Positions 33,111-41,500 of a stretch of DNA of 64,000 nt are shown here, in pieces; position 1 is the stretch's first letter, and each line of letters begins with the position of its first letter. Source of the stretch: an uncultured Eubacteriales bacterium (GTDB lineage: Bacteria; Bacillota; Clostridia; Oscillospirales; CAG-272); assembly GCA_905210485.1 (NCBI GenBank), contig CAJLXA010000004.1, forward strand, positions 1 to 64,000, written 5' to 3'. The position numbers and the translations under genes were made by a program. A model generated the notes under the pieces. That model was not told the origin of the DNA and searched no databases. It saw only the letters and a program-made list of their open reading frames with translations.

Positions 33111-34973
33111 TCAATATTCTCCCTCGCCGTGAGTCCAGTCCAAGAAAGAGGGTTGTACATACGCCGTAATGCCTTTCGGCTCAAAATACCAGTCGCGATC
33201 GCCGTGCGTGGAAACATCTCCGTAACCGATCACGCAGAACCATGCGCTGTCATAACGGTTGCCCATCAGTTCGTCGCGCGTGAGATCGAACGTAAAATGC
33301 TGGACGTCTTTATGTTCGGGAACAAAGTGACGGATCGGGAAGCCGTTACGGATCACCGTGATCTTCTTCAGCGGATACCCGGTCATATGCAGTTCGATGT
33401 CCACATGGTAACTTTCCTTGTCAAAGGGCAGAATTCCGCCGGGGAGCGCGCCGTCCACCGTATAGGTCAGAAACGCGCCGGCATTGGTCGTTACGGAGAA
33501 ATGACCCGCGCGGAGCGCCGTCACAATGCTGTTTGCGTCACGTTTTCCGTCCGTGAAAACATAGGCGCAACTCTGCCCCGGCTTATAACGCGTGCCGTCA
33601 TGCGTATCGGTCGTGCACTGGTAATACATGCGGCGGTTATGATTATAAAGATCGAACAACGTGCGGAAAGAGGAGATATTCTCGACCATCGGAATATCCT
33701 TATGCTCGGTGGCCACCCACCAGGAGCGGAAGTACGGATTGGCGGCGGTATTGTTTGACGCATTGTCGGGGTGATTCAGCATCGGGCAGTAAAGATTTCC
33801 CTCGGGATTGTGCTGTTCGGCATAGCGGAGCCAGTACCCCTCGGACTTGCCTTTATAATCAATATTGAACGGCACATTGAGGAAGTTCATATGCGTGCGG
33901 TTATTGACGCATTCCTGACCGGGGATCGGGCTGAAACGTCCCTCTTCCGCCCAGGTGTAAACACCGTTGTCCACAATATTTTTTCCGCCGTGATCGGTAA
34001 GGAACATAAAGTCAAGGCCGTTGCAACGTCCGACTTTCGTAATTACGCGCGGCGTACAGCAGGCGTCTTCATAGCCGCTGTGAACATGGCAGTCGCCGCG
34101 GAGCCATCCCTCCGGCAACGTCAGGAGGCGGCGGAAACTGACGGTGGCCTCGGTGTCGTCGCCCGCGGGCATCGGCATCTCTACCATATCGTAATGCGCA
34201 CCGGCGTCAAAGACAAGGCGCAGGTCGCCTTTCACATACGGTACTTTATGCGTTTCGCTGTAAAGGCGGTCGATCACCACGTCGATATGGGTTCCGCGCA
34301 TAATGGAAACGCGATAATCCTCTTTTCCCGTGCAATGCGGCGTGAACCACGCATAGGGGAACGGACGGTCGGGTTTTTTGAAGAACATGGCGTACCCGTT
34401 CCACGCGGAAATACGGAATTCACCGGTATGTTCCGCACAAACGCGGTAATAGCCGGGATCGCCGGCGGTCGTAATGTCGGTTTCATACCACGCGGCATAA
34501 TCGGGAATCCACTTCGGGAGGATTTCCTCTCCGGACGGACGGAAAATGCGCGCCTTGGGGTTCTGCACGCGGAACGTCGTGATTGTCAGCGGTTCATCGG
34601 TTTCGGGAACGGCGACGTATACTTCCGCTTTGCCGGCGGGAAACAGCAGCGATTCTTCGATAAACCGGGCATGCCATACGCCGGGACCTGTCAGAAGAAA
34701 AGGATAAGCGCCGCTTTCCTCGTCGGCGGAGAGAGTGAACGTGACTTTTTCCTGCGGAACGGCCGGGCTCAGCGTAACGGCGTAAACGCCTTTTTCCAGC
34801 GTTACGTCTTCACCGAAAACAACGCGGCGGCTATGGGTTGCCGTTTCGTCCAGCATCGTCATGACCGGGAGAGAAGCGCCCGTGCTGTCGCAACGGAAAA
34901 CGGCGCCGTCACGCGTTGCATAAACAAAAAAGCGGGAAGTGTCGGTACCATTGAAAATAAGTTCTTGTTTCAT
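33111..34973 (-). CDS. PHP-domain metallohydrolase (CehA/McbA-like)
   Basis: The 620-residue protein (ATG at 34973, after GGAG) has no signal peptide and should be cytoplasmic. Residues of about 1-320 are beta-rich modules. Then comes a PHP domain with GDCHVHSGYED, FMFLTDHGGKN and TTDTHDGTRY, the HxH, DH and late DxH metal ligands of the CehA/McbA group. A small C-terminal beta domain ends GYGDVSTHGDRDWYFEP. PHP enzymes hydrolyse phosphoesters or esters at a metal centre. It lies between two phosphoesterase genes, suggesting it processes the imported product. A consensus promoter lies about 340 bases upstream, giving an unusually long leader. Confidence 0.85.
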   Translation of the reverse strand: MKQELIFNGTDTSRFFVYATRDGAVFRCDSTGASLPVMTMLDETATHSRRVVFGEDVTLEKGVYAVTLSPAVPQEKVTFTLSADEESGAYPFLLTGPGVWHARFIEESLLFPAGKAEVYVAVPETDEPLTITTFRVQNPKARIFRPSGEEILPKWIPDYAAWYETDITTAGDPGYYRVCAEHTGEFRISAWNGYAMFFKKPDRPFPYAWFTPHCTGKEDYRVSIMRGTHIDVVIDRLYSETHKVPYVKGDLRLVFDAGAHYDMVEMPMPAGDDTEATVSFRRLLTLPEGWLRGDCHVHSGYEDACCTPRVITKVGRCNGLDFMFLTDHGGKNIVDNGVYTWAEEGRFSPIPGQECVNNRTHMNFLNVPFNIDYKGKSEGYWLRYAEQHNPEGNLYCPMLNHPDNASNNTAANPYFRSWWVATEHKDIPMVENISSFRTLFDLYNHNRRMYYQCTTDTHDGTRYKPGQSCAYVFTDGKRDANSIVTALRAGHFSVTTNAGAFLTYTVDGALPGGILPFDKESYHVDIELHMTGYPLKKITVIRNGFPIRHFVPEHKDVQHFTFDLTRDELMGNRYDSAWFCVIGYGDVSTHGDRDWYFEPKGITAYVQPSFLDWTHGEGEY

Positions 34974-35066
34974 TGCGAAAAACTCCTTTTTACAATTGAA
35001 ATGTACGCTTATGTTTACAAAAATGTTGGAATCAACAATGAGTCGCGCCAAATGCAGCGGAACCGG

Positions 35067-35125
35067 AAAGAAAGCAAAAACGGGAACGGAAGTGGGGACG
35101 GGAACGGAAGCGAAAACGAGGATGG
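35067..35125. repeat. Purine-rich imperfect repeats in the PHP leader
   Basis: GGGAACGGAA-like units recur three times on the plus strand (near 35078, 35099 and 35117) in an almost pure purine tract; the leader RNA is therefore pyrimidine-rich. Confidence 0.6.
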
Positions 35126-35319
35126 GAACGGAGCAGCGGTTTCCGCGCGCGGCACAGATACGGGATGTTATACGCCGTCTTACTGCCGGAAATAAAGCCG
35201 GCCCCCGTCCGTTTCCATTTTACCACAGATATAAAGAAACGGGCGGTAAAAATCAACATAAAAGCGCGTAAAAATGCGGTAAATCGGTATGAACGTCTTG
35301 TTCCCGCAACTACAGTCAC

Positions 35320-35348
35320 ATTATAGCGCCTGCCTGCGAACCTGTCAA
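35320..35348 (-). promoter_or_regulatory. Consensus promoter of the PHP gene
   Basis: Minus strand TTGACA (35343-35348), 17-base spacer, TATAAT (35320-35325), both hexamers perfect. The predicted start point near 35313 leaves about 340 bases of leader. Confidence 0.85.
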
Positions 35349-35419
35349 GAGAATTTTGCCGCGCACCCGACGAACGCCGACGACATAAAACAGAAAACGG
35401 CGCAAACCGCCGACCGAAA

Positions 35420-35459
35420 AAACCGCCCGCTTCCGCACAAAGTCGAAAGCGGGCGGTTT
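35420..35459 (-). terminator. Terminator of the giant gene
   Basis: Thirteen-bp stem (AAACCGCCCGCTT at 35420-35432 with its complement at 35447-35459) followed on the minus strand by TTTTTT. Confidence 0.85.
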
Positions 35460-35487
35460 GTCGGCGGGAAAATCTGCCCGTTGCCCG

Positions 35488-35559
35488 GCCGTATATCGCT
35501 GAAAGAGCGATATACGGCGGTTTCCGATTTCACGGAGGGGTCAAGACCCGTTTCGTGAA
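35488..35559 (-). other. Two extra hairpins between the giant gene stop and its terminator
   Basis: A perfect 13-bp stem (35488-35500 with 35506-35518, loop GAAAG) and a compound hairpin (35529-35559: TTCACG/CGTGAA plus GGGTC/GACCC around AA) starting just past the stop codon. Neither has a T-tract, so they may protect the 3' end of the message. Confidence 0.65.
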
Positions 35560-35561
35560 GA

Positions 35562-38500
35562 TCAGCGGTTAAACCATTCGCCGAGGTATTCCATATACGG
35601 AATATACATACCGTAGATGACATTGCCGTTTGCGTCGGTTTCGCGGCGAACGTCGCTTTCCGTAACGGTACTGCTGTCGGCATAGGTCAGGGTATGCACA
35701 TAGGAGAAGTGGCAGTAACCCTCGCCGGCAACGATCTTGCCGTCGCGGATTACGATCTGGGAGGACACTGTACTTGCCGTGTTGACCGCAGGATCGACGT
35801 AATACTTCGACTGTTTGAAATACGCATGATTCTGTACGTCTTCCGCCGTAACAAGATAAATATCGGTGATAACGATATTCTGTCCGCCGTTCGTTCTGGA
35901 TTCCGCAAGCGTGCTTTCCAGGCTTACGAGTTCGCCGGCCTTGTTCTTATAGAACCATTCGCGCTGATACGGAATATCGAGATCGCGGCCATAGGTTGCG
36001 TTGAATGTCTGCATCGACGCTTCGGAGGTCTTCTCCACGGCGGTATAGAATACATAGTCGCCGTTCTGATCGACATACACCCAGTCGCCCTTTTCGTCGT
36101 AGAGGTAATGACCCGAAATGTCGCCGTGAACGCCCACAAGATAATAGGTGGCGCCGTTAAAGGTAACGGCTTTACCCTCATCGGACATTGCCGTGAACAC
36201 GCCGCTTCTTGCAAGGGTCAGTCCTTCGGCCTGGCCGAGCAACTGACCGGACAGCGTATAAACATTGCCCGCGGTATCAATGCGATACTTGTAGGACATG
36301 AACGTGCCTTTCGTGTATTCTTCCACGAGGTAGGAGAAACTCTGGCCGACCGTTACGGCGTCTCCGCCGACAAACACTTTGCGTGCGCCGGTCTTACCCT
36401 TGGCCGTGGCCTCGGCTTCGGTATAGAGTTTCGTGTCGCCCTTGTAGACGTAGTAGAAGTTGTGTGCGGCGAGCGACGCGGGAGCGGTGGCGCGGACATA
36501 TTTTGCGTCCCAACCGGTCACGGTATCGAACGTCAGGCGTGCCTGCGTACCGTTTTCAAGGAAGAACGAGGGATGTACGCGGGTGGCGTACGAAGTGTCG
36601 CCGTGCACTCTCAGAACCATGTAGTTCCAGGAATGACGCGAGAAGTCGCCCCAGATTCTGTTGCCGATTTTGGGATTGCCGCGATCGTAATAATACTGAT
36701 TGTCGGGTTCGGTATTGCCGTCGCCGTCGATATCGGCATAATAGTAGTCAATATCGTATGCAGAAGAGAAGTGACCGACGACCCAGTAAGGAATCGTTGC
36801 GTAGTAATGCTCTTCGTCGTGCACGTCGCCGTAGAACGCGCCCTGTACATTGTCATAACCGTCAATCATCATTTCCATATCGGATTTAATTATCAGATGG
36901 CTGACCATGAACGTCTGGCCGTAACCTTCGGAAACGGTGCGATCCAGCATACTCTTGATCATATCCTGTTTCAGCGCGGCGCTGGAATAACGGATCGTCT
37001 GTCCCGTATAGTTCTTCACGCCGTCGATCGTGATAACGCCGACGTCGGTGAAATATTGATAGGTATCCATACCGAATCCGTTCGTCATAACGAATGCGCC
37101 GAGTTTTTCGTCTGCGTCGGTGACAGTTTCTTCACTGACATAGAAATCGTAGCAATTCGTATCGGACGCGTATTTTTCTTTGAAAGCGCTGAGTTCCGCT
37201 TCGGTCATCGGCGTCAGGATCTTCACTTCGCCGTTACGGCGGATAACGCGAACGAGGAAGTTCACGGAATCGCTGTCGGAATAGTGGATATACTCATCGT
37301 TGTCGTCGCGGAGGTACGAACCGTTATCGGTTTCGGTTCTGTGACCGAGCAGTTCCGCGTAATGGTACATATTTTCCCACGGCGTAAAGTCAAGGTCGTC
37401 TTTATTCTTGCTGTAGGTGTACTGATAGTCGTGGTTACCGTTTGTGATATAATACGGAATACCGTTTGCCGAAAGCTGATCGAAGAAGAGTTTCTTCACC
37501 ACGTTCGACACGTTGATCGGAGATTCCCAGAAATCCGCGCAGGTCGGACCTTCAGGATCGTTATAGACCGTATTGCCTTTCTTAAGCAGGTCTTTATAGG
37601 TTACGTTGTTGATCTCAAACTTCACATACGGTGCGTCGTTCATCGCCTGGTCGCCGAGAATAAAGAGCAGGTCAAATTCGCCGTTCTTATATTTTTCGAT
37701 GACTTCGTCCATGATGCGCTGGAGTTTTTCATCCGACGTCCAGCCGTAAATATCATATTCCGCAGTGTAATAGTTGAATTCTTTCAGCGACTTCTGATTA
37801 CCGACCGTCCAGCCGAATCTCTGAGAGGTTTTCAGCGTAGTGCCGTTGTAATACTTCACCTGCTGCAGGGCATTCGTACCGGTGTAATGCGTATCGGTGA
37901 GGAGGAACGTGCGGAGCGTTTCTTCGCTCTTGTAAGTGTTCGGCTTCATCGTGTAAACCAGTTCGCCGAGCGCGCCGGTCTCTTCATCGTATTCATACAC
38001 GCACGCCGAAACGGTAATGGTATTGATGCCGTTCTGCGCCGTACCGTTAAAGGTCTGCACCGAACCGTAATTCTTGTGGAGAGACGTAAGCTGATATGCG
38101 AAAGCGTTTCCGTTCGCGTCTTCGCCCGTGACGTCAACAAGAATCTTGTAGGTCTTGCCCGTGCAGTCGATAATGTCCATTGTCAGATCGAAGACGCCGG
38201 TATCCTTGTCTTCAAGCATATAAGAGGGCGATATGGCGATGGTTTCGTCTTCGCTATAATCGCCGACGCGGGTCAATGCCATCAGATTGAAGTGGAAATA
38301 GCCGCTGGAAACCACCATTTTCAGCGTATGCGTACCGGCTTTCAGGTTCAGCGTTCCGACCGAAAGCGGCATGGCGGTGGTGGAACAGTCGCCGAGCGTC
38401 TGTTTACCGAAGATCTTCTTTATCGGCAGGAACGAATTCGATTCGGCGGACACCGTAATAACGGGGCCTTCGGTGGAACCGAGAACCGAGAGGTCGTATG

Positions 38501-41500
38501 CGCCGTCTTCGGGAACCGTGACATCGAAATAAACGATGGAGGGATAGTCCTTCGAGCCGCGGAGGAAGAAGCCGTTCTGGTAGAGATTGATGCTGGATCC
38601 GAGCGTACCGGATTTACCGAGCACATTGGTAAGCGACGTGTCGGCGGTCTTGATCTCGGACGATGCGTAAACCACAGAGGCGCCGTCTGCTTTCATGAGC
38701 GCGGAGGGCGTGAAAGCGATGGAGTCAAGGCCGAGGCAGGTACCCGTCTGGTTGACGGTGATGCTGATGTTGAGTTTGTTTTCGCCGGCAAGAAGCCAGA
38801 TATAGCTTTCGGCTTCTCCGTCAAATGCACCGTAACGCACTTCGGCCGAAACGGCGTAATCGCTGTCCTGCGTTGCCGTAGGCCATATCGTCGATTTGCC
38901 GAGACGCGCTTCGGCGGAGCCGTGCTTATTGAAAGCGGCGTAGGTTTCGTTCCGTATATTCACATACTGGATATAGCCGCCCGTCGTATTGCACTTCAGG
39001 TCGATGGCATAGGCGCCTTCTTTTTCGGCATAGACCGTAAAGGTGGCGGTATTACCGTTTCTGAAAAGGCGGGTCTCGCCGTCATCAAGGAGAGACGCGC
39101 CGCTTGTCGCGTTCATCTCATCGGCGTGAACGGCAAAGGCATACGGGATATGCGCGAACGTTTCCGATTCGCTCTTCGTTACGGAGAAAGCGGAAGCGTC
39201 GATCTTCTTCACGCTGTTTTCGCCGCGGCATACAAGGATTTCGGACGCGGTGTGATAATCCGTATCCACCATAAAGACGCGGACGGACGCGATCGTTGCG
39301 CTTTCAATCGGCGTAACGGTGAAGGTAAGTTCTTCCGTATACTCGGATTTCACGGCGTAGGTGCTGCCGACAAGGCTGTCTGCCTTATCGTAAGCGAGGC
39401 AGAGAACTTTACCGATGGGAAGACCCGTAGCGCGGACGCGCAGATCTGCCTGTGCGCCGAGCGAGACGGTCATGGTGTCGAGCGTCAGGCTGTTTGCGGG
39501 CGTTCCGATCTTCTTCAGAAGGAGATCGCCGACCGTTACATTGCCGTCTGCCGTCAGCGTGACGCGGTAGGTTTTGCCGCTTTCAAGCAATATGTCGCCG
39601 CCGATGTCGGTATCGGACAGGACAAACGCGCGTCCGGCAGGGACAGTAACGGAACAGTTGCCTACCGTTTTATTGTCCGCAAGGCGTGTGACGATGAAAG
39701 AGAGGGTCGTCGTGTTGTCGGCGCCGAGCAGAGCATAGAAGTTGTAGAAGCCGGTATCTTCAGCCGTGAATTCATACGTAACGGAGGTTCCGTCCGTAAG
39801 CACGCGGCCGCCGGTCATGGTATCGGCCGTGCCGCCCGTAAGGGAGGACGCGGGGATACGGGCGCAGTCTTCGCCGGAAACGGCGGAGCGGCGGAATACA
39901 AGGTTGGAGACGCCGACCGGATAATCGTTGTCGTTTTCTTTCAGGCAATACAGCGTGACGGTGTTATCGCCCGCGGCAAGGTACATCTGAAGAAGCGTCA
40001 GCGTTTCTTTTTTCGCGGAAACGCGGAAATCTTCGTCGGACGGGTTCTTCACGGTATAGTCGGCAGTGCCGTCAAGCGAAGCGAACGCTTTTCCGTTCAC
40101 TTTATCGCTCGCGGCGCCGATGGCGTATACACGGCCGCCGAGACGGTTCACGTCAGCCTCCAGCGTATACACGCCGGCCGTTCTCACATTGACCGTAAAC
40201 GTCAGGGCATAGGTCGTATCGCCGACGGCTCTGAGGAGCACCGTACCGTCGGAGAGGCGGACGGCCTGCCCGAGCACCGCGTCTGCAAGAGAAACGGTTA
40301 TATTATCGGGATTCGGCAGAGCGCGGGATACGAATTTTTCAAACGCGGTGTATATTCTTCTGTGACCGACTTCAGAAAGCGCGCCGTTCTTCACGCAGGA
40401 AGCGACGGTTTCCGCGTCGGAGAAGTCAAGACCGCTGTCGGAAGCGGGATCGAAGAATACAATGCCGCTTGTCTGCATCAGCGTCTGGAATGCGTCTTTA
40501 TAGGCCGCGGCCGTATTGCCGGCGGCGTTTGCCGCTCCGTCGGACGGAATGGCGGAAACGGCGACGACCGTGCGGGAAGCGTCGGCCTGCGCGGCGGCAA
40601 TGACCTGTGCAAGGCCGTTGCGGTAAGCGTCAAGCGAAGAATCCGCGAGATAGTCCGCGTTGCTTCCGAAAATCAGCACAATATCGGCCGACGGGATCGA
40701 CAGCGTATCGGACGCGGCATAAGCGGGAACCGTATAAACGGTGGTCGTCATATCGTATTTTGCGCCCATCATACCGAAAACGGTGCAGACTTCGTGATAG
40801 AGTCCGTGACCGAGCGTATCGGCACTGCCGATGACGGCGAGCGTTTTGTTTTTCAGCGCTTCGTCATAAAGCGTGTTGCCGGTGCTTTCGGCAAACAGAC
40901 GGCTTTCATCAGCGGGCGTCAGGGTATAGACGGCGCCGCTGTAGGCGTCGGCCGCAAGAGAAAGGGCGTCTTTACCGTTTGCCTTTGCGGCAAAGCGGAG
41001 GCAGGTGTTGTTCTTTTCGGTGGTGACGGTATATACGAGACGGCCGCCGACCGCGCGGCAGGAAGCATAGGTGCCGGAAACGGCGCTGTAGCCGTTTGCC
41101 GTCAGGTTTTCTGTCGCTTCGGCGTCATAGGTGTATTCGCCGTTCCGGAGAGTATATACCAATACGGCGGGCGCTTTGGCATAATCGTTTACATAGCCGG
41201 CCGCCGCGGTGAAGGTAAGGGTCGTTCCGGCGTCACGGATGAAGATAAGGTCAGTATAATAACCGTTGTCTGCGGAATAAGGCAGTCCGGCATCGGAGAG
41301 AAGACCCGCGTTATAGGAGGTATCCACCGTTGTATAGGCCTTTTCTTTTGCAAGTTCACGGCAGACAAAGCGAAAATCGGTATAACCGATGTTCGTATTG
41401 TTTCCGTTCTGCACGGTGACGGTATATTCCGTACCTTTGACAAGGGAAATACCCTCTGCAATCTTCGTGTCGATAACGGCGATCGACGCATTGGAGAACG

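Larger units (their letters stand above)
34974..35561. other. Intergenic region holding the PHP leader and the giant gene's terminators
   Basis: 588 bases with no gene I can support. The left 340 bases are the predicted untranslated leader of the PHP gene, including a purine-rich repeat (about 35067-35125) and an imperfect CCGTTTC/GAAACGG hairpin near 35206-35242. The right part carries the PHP promoter (35320-35348) and three hairpins after the giant gene (35420-35559). Confidence 0.7.

Noticed and set aside
35032..35319. A 95-codon leader open frame upstream of the PHP gene
   Set aside because: It starts with GTG without a ribosome-binding site and encodes an Arg/Phe-rich product from low-complexity DNA.
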